DNA from: Candidatus Petromonas tenebris | GTDB taxonomy: Bacteria > Bacillota > Clostridia > Peptostreptococcales > Caminicellaceae | NCBI GenBank assembly: GCA_014236755.1 | Contig: JACCKY010000007.1 | Coordinates: forward strand, 1 to 48,622 | Length of the DNA: 48,622 nt | Direction of reading: 5' to 3' | Shown: piece after piece, positions 35,479-45,237 of the stretch | Numbering within the stretch: the first letter of the stretch is position 1 | Layout: each line of letters opens with the position of its first letter | Position numbers and translations under genes: made by a program | The notes under the pieces: model-generated | Database searches by the model: none | Told to the model about the DNA's origin: nothing | What the model saw: the letters and a program-made list of their open reading frames with translations, nothing else

Positions 35479-35495
35479 GAAGGAAACGTTTGCTC
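35479..35495. promoter_or_regulatory. CcpA (cre)-like site between the HAD and glcT genes
   Basis: GAAGGAAACGTTTGCTC has the pseudo-palindromic AAACGTTT core of catabolite-responsive elements (consensus WTGNAANCGNWNNCW). It lies in the divergent region, about 155 bases before glcT. A similar core occurs in the ptsG promoter at 36529. Confidence 0.45.
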
Positions 35496-35650
35496 TTAAA
35501 ATTTTTTCAAAAAAGTAATATAAATAATAGAAATAAGTAGGTAGCTTGGTGAATAAACCTTCTATTGACATCTAATCTGAAATATAATATAATTTTCACA
35601 CTAAATTTAATTTTTAAGTGAACGGGACAACGTTAACATGGAGGTTAGAC

Positions 35651-36478
35651 GTGGAAAAATATATAATACAAAAAATTTTAAGTAATAATGTGGTGCTTGT
35701 AAAGAAGGATAATCAGAACTATATATTAGTCGGAAAAGGGATCGGATTTGGCAAGAAAAAAGGTTTCGTTTTGGAGGACTCTGACGTTATTGAAGAAAGG
35801 TTTATATCTTTAAAGGGGCTTAACGAAAGCGAATATGAAAACTTTCTGGAAACAGTAGACCCTAAAATAATAGAACTATCAGAAAAAATAATGGAAATGG
35901 TAAAAAAAGAGTTGGGCGAAGCTTTAAGCCCTAATATTCATGCGGGACTTATAGATCATATAAACTTTGCCATTAGAAGATTAAAAGAAGGAGTAGAAAT
36001 CGTAAATCCTTTTCTGTTTGAAACTAAGCTTTTATATCCTGTTGAATACAACTTGGCTGAAAAAGCAGTAAAAATATTGGAGGAAAATTTAAATATAAAC
36101 ATTCCAGAAGCAGAAATCGGATTTTTAGCCCTCCATATATATGGTGGTAGAGGAGGGAAAAGTAAAAATGAAGCTCTTCAGAATTCAAAAATGATAAATC
36201 AAATTCTGCAAGTGGTAGAAAAAAAGCTGAAGATTGATTTAGATAGAAATTCTTTCTTTTGCAGACGGTTCGTTATGCATCTTATGGGAGTAGTAAATAG
36301 AATTTCCAGCGGTAAAACTATTAAAAACATATTTTTGTCACAGTTAAAGAGTGAGCTTAAATTTGAATTTTACGTTGCCTATGATGTATCAAAGATTATG
36401 GAAAGGACATTAAAAATACGTATACCGGAAAGTGAAGTGGGGTACATTGCCCTGCACCTGCACAAAATGAACAGCTAA
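35651..36478 (+). CDS. glcT: GlcT-type transcription antiterminator (BglG family)
   Basis: A 275-residue regulator with an N-terminal RNA-binding domain (EKYIIQKILSNNVVLVKKD to about residue 55) and two PTS regulation domains (about 65-170 and 175-275), each with conserved histidines (LIDHINFAI, FLALHIYG, RFVMHLMG, YIALHLHK). Phosphorylation by the glucose PTS controls such proteins; when active they bind a RAT hairpin and prevent termination. GTG 35651 follows GGAGG at seven bases. Its target leader lies directly downstream, ahead of ptsG. Confidence 0.93.
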   Translation: MEKYIIQKILSNNVVLVKKDNQNYILVGKGIGFGKKKGFVLEDSDVIEERFISLKGLNESEYENFLETVDPKIIELSEKIMEMVKKELGEALSPNIHAGLIDHINFAIRRLKEGVEIVNPFLFETKLLYPVEYNLAEKAVKILEENLNINIPEAEIGFLALHIYGGRGGKSKNEALQNSKMINQILQVVEKKLKIDLDRNSFFCRRFVMHLMGVVNRISSGKTIKNIFLSQLKSELKFEFYVAYDVSKIMERTLKIRIPESEVGYIALHLHKMNS

Positions 36479-36522
36479 AATGTCGAAAAAAGTAGAAAAA
36501 CATAAAAAATATAAAAAAAGTA

Positions 36523-36551
36523 TTGCACAAGAAAACGTTTTATGGTAAAAT
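36523..36551 (+). promoter_or_regulatory. ptsG promoter with embedded cre-like site
   Basis: TTGCAC (36523-36528), a 17-base spacer and TAAAAT (36546-36551) preceded by TGG (extended -10). The spacer contains AAGAAAACGTTTTAT (36529-36543), a cre-like palindrome, so CcpA binding would block RNA polymerase here. The region 36479-36860 otherwise holds the RAT/terminator leader and no gene. Confidence 0.7.
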
Positions 36552-36590
36552 GAAAATTGGCAATATAAAAACCTAATATTCAATACTTTT

Positions 36591-36679
36591 ACGTGTTACT
36601 GATTCGATCAGGCATGAGTGAAAGGTTTTAAATGGAATAGTAACTATAGCTATTTCATTCCTTTACTCATGCCTTTTTT
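36591..36679 (+). promoter_or_regulatory. GlcT-dependent RAT antiterminator overlapping a terminator
   Basis: The sequence from 36591 to 36620 (ACGTGTTACTGATTCGATCA then GGCATGAGTG) closely matches the RAT target known upstream of Bacillus ptsG. Its 3' part is also the 5' arm of a terminator: GGCATGAGTGAAAGG (36611-36625) pairs with CCTTTACTCATGCC (36660-36673), followed by a run of T. GlcT binding to the RAT would keep the terminator from forming and allow ptsG transcription. Confidence 0.9.
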
Positions 36680-36860
36680 TGCTGCCCAAAATCAATATTT
36701 TGTGTAGCAAAGGAGAGAAGATTTCCTTATTTAGTTGCTTTAATAAGACAAAAACAGTTAACTGTGAAAACTTGGCCGGCATATGTAGTAGATAAAAAAT
36801 TCCTACTAAAGTGTTCAACTTTTATATGAAAACTAAAAAACAAGAAAGGAAGATATATAG

Positions 36861-38894
36861 ATGACTAAGAGAGCATTTGGAGTTTTACAACAAATTGGTA
36901 AAGCGTTAATGCTTCCAGTAGCATTATTACCTGCTGCAGGTCTATTATTGGCATTTGGTAATGCATTTCAAAACCCGGAGATTTTAAACAGAATTCCGGC
37001 TTTAGGTGCTGATTGGTTTCAATTGGTAGCTCAAGTTATGGAGCAGGCCGGCGGCATCATATTTGCTAACCTTCCAGTATTATTTGCAGTAGGGGTAGCT
37101 GTAGGGTTAGCTGGAGGAGAAGGAGTAGCTGGTATAGCTGCTATTATTGGGTTCCTTGTAATGAATGTCACTATGGGTGTAATTAAAGGAGTTACTCCTG
37201 AAATGATTGGCGCTGCTGATAAATCAGTAACAAGTGTACTAGGCATACCAACACTTCAGACAGGAGTATTTGGAGGTATTATTGTAGGTATTTTAGCAGC
37301 ACATATGTATAAAAAATATTATGACATTGAGTTACCACAATATTTAGGATTTTTTGCAGGAAAGCGATTTGTTCCAATAATTACTTCGGTATCTGCACTG
37401 GCATTAGGAATTGTAATGACCATAGTGTGGCCTCCAATCCAAAACGGTTTAAATGCATTCTCACACAATATGATTGATGCAAATAAGACACTTTCCGCAT
37501 TTGTTTTCGGTCTAATAGAGCGTTCACTGATTCCTTTTGGACTTCATCATATATTTTATTCACCATTCTGGTTTGAATTCGGTGAGTATGTAAATAAGGC
37601 AGGAGAGTTGGTACGTGGAGATCAGACAATTTTCTTTGCTCAATTAAAAGATAATGCGAAGCTGACTGCCGGCACTTTCATGACTGGTAAATTCCCATTC
37701 ATGATGTTCGGGCTTCCTGCGGCGGCATTAGCTATGTATCATGAAGCCCGTGAAGATAAGAAAAAAATGGTTGCAGGTATTATGGCATCTGCAGCTCTGA
37801 CATCCTTCCTGACAGGTATTACTGAACCGATAGAGTTTACGTTTTTATTTGTGGCTCCGGCACTATTTGCGGTACACGCAGTATTTGCAGGATTATCCTT
37901 TATGGTCATGCATATTTTAAATGTTAAAATTGGTATGACGTTTTCTGGTGGTGTTATTGACTACCTCCTATTTGGAGTACTGCCAAATCGTACTGCATGG
38001 TGGCTGGTTATCCCTGTAGGATTAGTATTTTCAGTTATTTACTACTTCGGGTTCCGTTTTGCAATCCGCAAGTTTGATATAAAAACTCCCGGTCGTGAAG
38101 ATGAAACAAATGTGGATATTGATGACGAAGCTGTTGAAATGGGAGACCTTGCGGCAAACGTACTTGAAGCTCTAGGTGGCAAAGAAAATATTAAGAATCT
38201 TGATGCTTGTATAACTCGTCTTCGTATAACCGTAAATGACATAGGAAAAGTGAATAAGGAACGTATTAAATCTCTAGGAGCTGCTGGAGTCCTCGAGATA
38301 GGAAATAATATTCAAGCCATATTTGGACCAAAGTCAGACCAATTAAAAGGGCAGATAAAAGATATAATGAAAAATAAAAAGATTTCAACAAAAGCTGTAA
38401 AAGAAGCTGAAATAACTAAAAAAGAGGTTAAAGTAACAGCTAAGAGTGAGTTTGTCGCTCCTTTAAGTGGAAAACTAGTTGAATTGAAGGATGTACCAGA
38501 CGAAGTGTTTTCACAGAAAATGATGGGAGATGGATTTGCCATCGAGCCTACTAAGGGAGAAGTGGTATCTCCTGTAAATGGTAAAATCACTACACTTTTC
38601 CCAACTAAGCACGCAATAGGTATCGCAGCAGATGACGGTCGTGAAATCTTGATTCACTTTGGTATAGATACAGTTAATCTAAAGGGTGAAGGCTTTGAAG
38701 CCCTTGTAGAGCAAGGGGATAAAGTAAAGGTGGGTCAGCCGCTACTTCGAGTAAAACTCGAGGAGGTAAAGAAAAAGGTACCTTCTACTATTACACCAGT
38801 TATTTTTACAAATCTTTCTGATGATGAAACAATATCTTTTAAAGCTGGTGCAAAGGTAGAAGCAGGTGAATCAAATATTGTAAATATTAAATAG
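36861..38894 (+). CDS. ptsG: Glucose PTS permease EIICBA
   Basis: A 677-residue fused transporter: EIIC membrane domain (about 1-415; MTKRAFGVLQQIGKALMLPV, GITEPIEFTFLFVAP), EIIB (about 430-510; phospho-Cys450 in DACITRLRIT) and EIIA (about 535-677; phospho-His599 in LIHFGIDTV). It imports and phosphorylates glucose. Arginine codon use differs sharply from every neighbour: 13 of 15 are CGN here, while ptsI uses AGA/AGG nearly throughout. With the Bacillus-like RAT this suggests recent transfer of leader and gene. AAGAAAGGAAG precedes the ATG. Confidence 0.95.
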   Translation: MTKRAFGVLQQIGKALMLPVALLPAAGLLLAFGNAFQNPEILNRIPALGADWFQLVAQVMEQAGGIIFANLPVLFAVGVAVGLAGGEGVAGIAAIIGFLVMNVTMGVIKGVTPEMIGAADKSVTSVLGIPTLQTGVFGGIIVGILAAHMYKKYYDIELPQYLGFFAGKRFVPIITSVSALALGIVMTIVWPPIQNGLNAFSHNMIDANKTLSAFVFGLIERSLIPFGLHHIFYSPFWFEFGEYVNKAGELVRGDQTIFFAQLKDNAKLTAGTFMTGKFPFMMFGLPAAALAMYHEAREDKKKMVAGIMASAALTSFLTGITEPIEFTFLFVAPALFAVHAVFAGLSFMVMHILNVKIGMTFSGGVIDYLLFGVLPNRTAWWLVIPVGLVFSVIYYFGFRFAIRKFDIKTPGREDETNVDIDDEAVEMGDLAANVLEALGGKENIKNLDACITRLRITVNDIGKVNKERIKSLGAAGVLEIGNNIQAIFGPKSDQLKGQIKDIMKNKKISTKAVKEAEITKKEVKVTAKSEFVAPLSGKLVELKDVPDEVFSQKMMGDGFAIEPTKGEVVSPVNGKITTLFPTKHAIGIAADDGREILIHFGIDTVNLKGEGFEALVEQGDKVKVGQPLLRVKLEEVKKKVPSTITPVIFTNLSDDETISFKAGAKVEAGESNIVNIK

Positions 38895-38969
38895 ATGGTT
38901 TATAATGGAAAAAAACTACTTGGAATTAAGATATAACTTTTCAGTATAGGAATAAAAATAATAGAAAAG

Positions 38970-39028
38970 ATAAAAGAGACAGGATAAAGTTGCCTCTGTC
39001 GATACTTCCTTTATCCTTTCTCTTTTAT
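38970..39028 (+). terminator. Terminator between ptsG and ptsH
   Basis: Arms of 20 bases (38970-38989 and 39009-39028) pair with one mismatch around a short loop and end in a T-rich stretch. ptsG is therefore largely a separate unit from ptsH-ptsI. Confidence 0.75.
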
Positions 39029-39097
39029 TCAAATTTTTTCATATGTTTCAATAAATAAACTATATATAGACAACAAATTTTTGAGGAGGAGATAAAC

Positions 39098-39361
39098 ATG
39101 GAAAAAACAGTAAAAATATTAAATGAAACAGGCTTACATGCTAGACCAGCTACATTATTTGTGAAAACTGCATCTCAGTTTGCATCCGATGTAAACATAG
39201 AGTTCAATGGTGCAGTTTCAAATGCAAAATCTATTATGAATATTCTAAGTCTCGGACTTAAAAAAGGTGATGAAATAAAAATCGTTGCAGAGGGAGAAGA
39301 TGCAAAGGAAGCTGTAGAGGCTTTAGTTAATCTCATAAATAGTAAATTTGAAGAAAAATAA
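39098..39361 (+). CDS. ptsH: Phosphocarrier protein HPr
   Basis: An 87-residue HPr with the phospho-acceptor His14 in ETGLHARPATLFV and the regulatory serine (Ser45, equivalent of Ser46) in SNAKSIMNILSLG, target of HPr kinase in Firmicutes. It relays phosphate from EI to the EIIA domains and, when Ser-phosphorylated, acts as a CcpA cofactor, which suits the cre-like sites nearby. GAGGAGG precedes the start; ptsI follows after 12 bases. Confidence 0.96.
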   Translation: MEKTVKILNETGLHARPATLFVKTASQFASDVNIEFNGAVSNAKSIMNILSLGLKKGDEIKIVAEGEDAKEAVEALVNLINSKFEEK

Positions 39362-39373
39362 GGAGGTCTTTAC

Positions 39374-41080
39374 ATGATGAAGGGAACAGGAGCTTCCCCG
39401 GGGATAGCTTTGGGCAAGGCCCTGGTCATAGAAAATGAACCCTTAGTGGTGGAAAAAAAGGAAATTGAAAGTACCGAAAAAGAGAAAAGTAGATTTTTAG
39501 AGGCCCTTGAAAAATCTAAAGAGCAGTTAAAGAAAGTTAGAGAAAAAGCCTTAAAGGAAATGGGGCAGGAAAAGGCAGCGATTTTTGAAGCACATCTAAT
39601 GATTTTAGAAGATCCTGAATTGATTCAAAGTACAACAAAAAAAATAGAAGATGAAGGTCTTAATGGGGAATATGCCTTTAAAGAAATCACTACCCAGTTT
39701 GTATCTATATTTGAAGCAATGGATAATGAGTATATGAAGGAAAGGGCAGCAGATATCAGAGATGTGTCAGACCGTGTACTTAGAAATCTAATGGACCAGC
39801 CGATAATCGACTTATCTATACTTGATGAAGAAGTTATACTTATTGCCCACGACTTGACGCCTTCTGATACTGCAACAATGAATAAGGAAAAGGTACTGGG
39901 CTTTTTAACAAATATAGGAGGAAGAACTTCCCATACGGCTATTATGGCCAGAAGTCTTGAAATACCTGCCGTGGTTGGGCTTAAAGATATTACAGAAAAG
40001 GTGAACACATCCGATTTTATTGTACTTAACGGTGAGACAGGAGAAGTTATGATAAATCCCGATGAAGAGGAAATTCAAAAGTATAAAACCATGAAAGAAA
40101 AATATGAACATGAAAAGAAGGAGCTTGAGTCCTTAAAGGATCAGCCTAGCATAACGCCCGATGGTAGAAAAGTTGAACTTGCAGGGAATATAGGAACGCC
40201 CAAGGATATCGATGGACTTCTTAAAAATGATGCCGAAGGTGTAGGTTTATACAGAACTGAATTTATCTATATGGACAGAGATTCTATGCCTACTGAAGAC
40301 GAGCAGTTTGAGGCATATAAAGAAGTTCTGGAATCTTTAAATCCAAAACCAATAGTAATAAGAACTCTAGATATTGGAGGAGACAAAGAACTTCCTTATC
40401 TTCATATAGATAAAGAAATGAATCCATTCTTAGGATATAGGGCAATCAGACTTTGCTTAAAGGAGCAGGAAATATTTAAAACCCAGCTTAGAGCACTATT
40501 AAGAGCCAGTATTTATGGAAAACTAAAAATAATGTTTCCTATGATTTCCAGCTTGGAAGAGCTTTTAGAGGCTAAGAAAATACTAAATGAAGTAAAGAAA
40601 GACTTAGATAAAGAAGGAATAGAATATTCAAAGGATATTGAAGTGGGAATGATGATTGAGGTACCATCTGCAGCAATAATCAGCGACATTTTAGCTAAAC
40701 ATGTTGACTTTTTCAGTATAGGTACAAATGACTTAATACAGTATACTACTGCAGTAGATAGAATGAACGAAAAGATACACTACCTGTATAATCCATTTAA
40801 TCCTGCAGTATTAAGACTTATTAAAATGGTTATAGATAATGGACATAAGGAAGGTATATGGGTAGGTATGTGTGGAGAGATGGCTGGAGACAAGAGAATG
40901 ATACCTATTCTTTTAGGAATGGGTCTCGACGAGTTCAGCATGAGCCCAATATCCATATTACCCGCAAGAAAGCTTATAAGATCCCTGAAGCATGAAGATA
41001 TGAAAAAGGTAGCTGAAAATGTGCTTAGTATGGGTAGTGCAGAGGAAATAGAATCATACCTTGAAGAAATCTTTGATTAA
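39374..41080 (+). CDS. ptsI: PTS enzyme I (phosphoenolpyruvate-protein phosphotransferase)
   Basis: A 568-residue enzyme that takes phosphate from PEP and gives it to HPr. The active His187 is in GGRTSHTAIMARSLEIPAVVG; the C-terminal PEP-binding barrel has LYRTEFIYMDRD, GTNDLIQYTTAVDR and the proton-donating cysteine in MCGEMAGD. Full length. Translation starts at ATG 39374 or the adjacent 39377, after AAGGAGG. Forms the ptsHI pair. Confidence 0.96.
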   Translation: MMKGTGASPGIALGKALVIENEPLVVEKKEIESTEKEKSRFLEALEKSKEQLKKVREKALKEMGQEKAAIFEAHLMILEDPELIQSTTKKIEDEGLNGEYAFKEITTQFVSIFEAMDNEYMKERAADIRDVSDRVLRNLMDQPIIDLSILDEEVILIAHDLTPSDTATMNKEKVLGFLTNIGGRTSHTAIMARSLEIPAVVGLKDITEKVNTSDFIVLNGETGEVMINPDEEEIQKYKTMKEKYEHEKKELESLKDQPSITPDGRKVELAGNIGTPKDIDGLLKNDAEGVGLYRTEFIYMDRDSMPTEDEQFEAYKEVLESLNPKPIVIRTLDIGGDKELPYLHIDKEMNPFLGYRAIRLCLKEQEIFKTQLRALLRASIYGKLKIMFPMISSLEELLEAKKILNEVKKDLDKEGIEYSKDIEVGMMIEVPSAAIISDILAKHVDFFSIGTNDLIQYTTAVDRMNEKIHYLYNPFNPAVLRLIKMVIDNGHKEGIWVGMCGEMAGDKRMIPILLGMGLDEFSMSPISILPARKLIRSLKHEDMKKVAENVLSMGSAEEIESYLEEIFD

Positions 41081-41151
41081 TTTCAAAGATTTCTTCTGGT
41101 ATAAAATTTTATGTTATATTACAGATAACAAAGTTAAAGGTTTGATCTATT

Positions 41152-41265
41152 AGGATTTTGAGAATCCTTCTAGTTCATGTGAAGATTTGTTGTTTATTTT
41201 AAAAAAAGATAAAAGTAGCAACAAATGTTTCAAAATCATTTAGAAGGAAACCTCAAAATCTTTAA
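41152..41265. repeat. Long imperfect inverted repeat between ptsI and pgi
   Basis: The left half from AGGATTTTGAGAATCCTTCT (41153) pairs with the right half ending in AGAAGGAAACCTCAAAATCTT (41242-41262), and the pairing extends inward (left ATTTGTTG, right CAACAAAT). A hairpin of roughly 110 bases results. Similar sequence words occur at 28322-28344 and, reversed, at 18265-18283. It looks like a small non-coding mobile repeat, though it could also affect the ptsHI or pgi transcripts. Confidence 0.65.
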
Positions 41266-41371
41266 AGTAATATAAATTGAATCTTAGAGTTGTTCATCTA
41301 TAAAAAAATTAACTGCGGGATGTATTAGAAGTCTTGTACTTTCCACAAAAAACTGTTACAAGGAGGTAGCC

Positions 41372-42712
41372 ATGAAAAATTTATCTTTAGATTATTCGAA
41401 TGCACTGATAAAAGATAATGAACTTGAGTATTTGAAAGGGCCTGTACTTGAAGCCCATAGGATGCTCCATGATAAAAACGGTGCCGGAAATGACTTTTTA
41501 GGATGGATTGATCTTCCTGTGAATTATGACAAAGAGGAGTTCGAAAGAATAAAAAAGGCGGCTGAAAAAATAAAAGGAAATTCACAGGTGCTTTTAGTTA
41601 TTGGTATAGGAGGGTCCTATTTAGGAGCGAGGGCAGCCATAGAAGCGCTATGTCATTCCTTCCATAATTTGCTTCCTAAAGATAAAAAGGATGCACCGGA
41701 AATTTATTTCTTGGGAAATAATATAAGCGGTACATATTTAAAACATTTAATGGATATTATCAAAGATAAAGACATAAGTGTGAATGTAATATCAAAATCT
41801 GGTACGACTACAGAGCCGGCAATAGCCTTCAGAATAATAAAATCATATCTAGAAGAAAAATACGGTAAAGGAGGTGCCAAAGAAAGAATCTATGTCACCA
41901 CTGATAAATCCAAGGGAGCATTAAGAAAATTATCAGAAAATGAAGGATATGAGACCTTTATTATTCCCGATGATGTAGGAGGAAGATTTTCAGTGCTTAC
42001 TCCCGTTGGACTCCTTCCAATAGCTGCAGCAGGTATTGATATTGAAAAAATGATGGAGGGAGCTAAAGATGCAAGGAAAGAATATAGTCAAGAAGACTTA
42101 AGCAAAAACCAATGTTATCAGTATGCTGCAGTGAGAAATATACTTTATCGCAGAGGAAAAGCTATAGAGGTATTGGTTAACTATGAGCCTTCACTTCACT
42201 ATGTATCTGAATGGTGGAAACAATTATATGGAGAAAGTGAAGGTAAAGACGGAAAGGGAATTTTCCCTGCATCAGTAGATTTTTCTACGGACCTTCATTC
42301 AATGGGACAGTATCTTCAGGATGGAAGAAGACATCTGTTTGAGACCGTTCTTAATGTTGAAACTCCAAAGGAAGATATTGAAATCAGAGAAGACGAAGCA
42401 AATCTGGACGGACTTAACTATTTAGCCGGAAAGACAATGGATTTTGTAAACAAGATGGCCTATAAAGGTACGTTATTAGCTCATTTAGACGGTGGAGTTC
42501 CTAATCTAGTAATCAATATACCTAAAATGGATGAGTATTATTTTGGCAAGCTGGTATATTTCTTTGAAAAGGCATGTGGAATCAGTGGTTACTTACTAGG
42601 AGTAAATCCATTTGACCAGCCTGGAGTGGAAGCTTATAAGAAAAACATGTTTGCACTTCTTGGAAAACCAGGATATGAAGAATTGAGAGAAGAATTAAAC
42701 AAAAGAATATAA
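41372..42712 (+). CDS. pgi: Glucose-6-phosphate isomerase
   Basis: A 446-residue isomerase of glucose 6-phosphate and fructose 6-phosphate. Visible motifs are [32 protein letters not shown] (phosphate site) and [26 protein letters not shown] precedes the ATG. First gene of a three-gene glycolytic operon that uses the sugar phosphate made by ptsG. Length equals the Firmicutes form. Confidence 0.96.
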   Translation: MKNLSLDYSNALIKDNELEYLKGPVLEAHRMLHDKNGAGNDFLGWIDLPVNYDKEEFERIKKAAEKIKGNSQVLLVIGIGGSYLGARAAIEALCHSFHNLLPKDKKDAPEIYFLGNNISGTYLKHLMDIIKDKDISVNVISKSGTTTEPAIAFRIIKSYLEEKYGKGGAKERIYVTTDKSKGALRKLSENEGYETFIIPDDVGGRFSVLTPVGLLPIAAAGIDIEKMMEGAKDARKEYSQEDLSKNQCYQYAAVRNILYRRGKAIEVLVNYEPSLHYVSEWWKQLYGESEGKDGKGIFPASVDFSTDLHSMGQYLQDGRRHLFETVLNVETPKEDIEIREDEANLDGLNYLAGKTMDFVNKMAYKGTLLAHLDGGVPNLVINIPKMDEYYFGKLVYFFEKACGISGYLLGVNPFDQPGVEAYKKNMFALLGKPGYEELREELNKRI

Positions 42713-42726
42713 AGGTGGGATTTTAA

Positions 42727-43584
42727 ATGTTGGTAACAGGTAAGGAAATACTACAGCATGCCCATGAAAATGGATACGCAGTAGGAGCATTTAATGTAAA
42801 TACTATGGAACAGGTTCAAGCTATTATTGAGGCTGCTGAAGAGACTAATTCACCGGTAATAATACAGGCAAGTCAAGGTGGGCTTAAGTATGCCGGTGTA
42901 GAATATATAGCGGCAATGGTTAAGGTAGCAGCAGAAAAGACATCTGTTCCCGTTGCATTACATCTAGATCATGGTACAGATTTTAAACAAATCATGTTGT
43001 GTTTAAGAAATGGATTTACATCTGTTATGATAGATGGTTCTCACTATGAATTGGAAGAAAATATTAAAAAAACTAGACAAATAGTAGAAATGGCCCATGC
43101 CGTAGGAGTATCGGTTGAGGCAGAACTTGGTAAAATAGGCGGAACTGAAGATGATATATCTGTAGATGAAAAGGACGCTACCTTTACTGATCCCGATGAA
43201 GCAGAAAGATTTGTAAAGGAGACAGAAGTGGATTACTTGGCTATAGCAGTAGGAACTGCCCATGGACCATATAAAGGAGAACCTAAGATAGACTTTGATA
43301 GAATAAAAACTATCAAAGAAAGACTTAATATGCCCATAGTTTTACACGGATCCTCAGGAGTTCCAGAAGAAAGTATCAAAAAGGCAGTGAGCCTTGGAAT
43401 AAATAAGATTAACATAGATACTGATATCAGAATGGCCTTTCATAGAGCAGTTAAAGAGTTTATAAAAAACAATCCCGATGTATATGATCCAAGAAAGATA
43501 CTAGGACCTTGTAAGGTAGAAATGAAGAATGTAATAGCAGATAAAATGAGAATGTTTGGAGCTGCAGGTAAGGCTTGGAAATAA
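42727..43584 (+). CDS. fba: Class II fructose-bisphosphate aldolase
   Basis: A 285-residue zinc aldolase splitting fructose 1,6-bisphosphate. The catalytic and metal segment LHLDHGTD, FTSVMIDGSHYELEENI and VEAELGKIGGTED are present, with VLHGSSGVP and NIDTDIRMAF for the phosphate sites. Tagatose-bisphosphate aldolases share this layout, but the pgi-pfkA neighbours favour fructose bisphosphate. It starts 14 bases after pgi. Confidence 0.94.
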   Translation: MLVTGKEILQHAHENGYAVGAFNVNTMEQVQAIIEAAEETNSPVIIQASQGGLKYAGVEYIAAMVKVAAEKTSVPVALHLDHGTDFKQIMLCLRNGFTSVMIDGSHYELEENIKKTRQIVEMAHAVGVSVEAELGKIGGTEDDISVDEKDATFTDPDEAERFVKETEVDYLAIAVGTAHGPYKGEPKIDFDRIKTIKERLNMPIVLHGSSGVPEESIKKAVSLGINKINIDTDIRMAFHRAVKEFIKNNPDVYDPRKILGPCKVEMKNVIADKMRMFGAAGKAWK

Positions 43585-43597
43585 GCTTAGGAGGTGA

Positions 43598-44563
<966 letters not shown>

Positions 44564-44607
44564 TAAAATTATAGAGAATTTTAATGGCTATGAGAATCTA
44601 TCTTTAG

Positions 44608-44634
44608 TAAGAGCAGGGCTTAATCCTGCTCTTA
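44608..44634. terminator. Terminator between pfkA and a convergent gene
   Basis: TAAGAGCAGG-gcttaat-CCTGCTCTTA, ten perfect base pairs, with AT-rich sequence on both sides. It can serve both pfkA and the minus-strand gene that ends at 44686. Confidence 0.75.
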
Positions 44635-44685
44635 TTATATCTCTTTTCTTTTTACTTTTATAATTATAAGTTAGTTGCCTATATA

Positions 44686-45081
44686 TTAAAAACACTCAAA
44701 GTAATCAATATTTCTGAGGTCAGTGCCAAAGTAAACCCATCTGCGGCCGGTCCATCTAAATCCGGAAACTGATCTTCGTCCAATAAATACTAGATAAGCC
44801 CAAAACTCTCTACCGTTATCAAGCCATAAGTAGGTAAACTTATAACGGCATCGTCTAATGGCACCAGGGTCTACTGCTAATAAAGCAGCAGGCCTTTCAG
44901 GCGTAAATGCTGGTGGTGCTCCCGTAGGTGCTCCTCCTGCTCCTGGAGGTCCCATTGGAGGGCCGAATGGCGGTCTATCAGGCTGTTCGAAAAAAGGGGG
45001 AGCTTCAAAGGGGGGGCGAGGTCTACGTCTATAAAGAGAGCCAATATAGTCGTCAAAAAAAACATCATCATGGATACTCAT
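44686..45081 (-). CDS. Proline-rich hypothetical protein (131 aa)
   Basis: The first half (about 18-65) is rich in Pro, Gly and Phe (RRRPRPPFEAPPFFEQPDRP, GPPMGPPGAGGAPTGAPP). The C-terminal half (about 72-131) is a folded-looking aromatic, arginine-rich domain with FWAYLVFIGRRSVSGFRWTG. No signal peptide. GAGGAGT precedes the ATG. The DNA is visibly richer in G and C than its neighbours. Proline-rich proteins of this size with such domains occur among clostridial surface or spore-associated proteins, but no family is certain. Confidence 0.7.
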   Translation of the reverse strand: MSIHDDVFFDDYIGSLYRRRPRPPFEAPPFFEQPDRPPFGPPMGPPGAGGAPTGAPPAFTPERPAALLAVDPGAIRRCRYKFTYLWLDNGREFWAYLVFIGRRSVSGFRWTGRRWVYFGTDLRNIDYFECF

Positions 45082-45149
45082 CTAAATCACTCCTCAAAAT
45101 AAAATGTATTATATCATATGCAGGAGAAAAGGATTGTGTGAATGAAAGC

Positions 45150-45177
45150 AAAAGGACAGGTTTAAACCTGTCCTTTT
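45150..45177 (-). terminator. Terminator of the KDG operon
   Basis: A perfect 14-base inverted repeat, AAAAGGACAGGTTT / AAACCTGTCCTTTT, lies about 60 bases past the stop of the sugar kinase on the minus strand. It separates that operon from the proline-rich gene. Confidence 0.75.
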
Positions 45178-45237
45178 ACTTCACTATTATTGGTTTTGGC
45201 ATTTATATAAAAAGAGAAGGAACCAATTTAAGTATAA

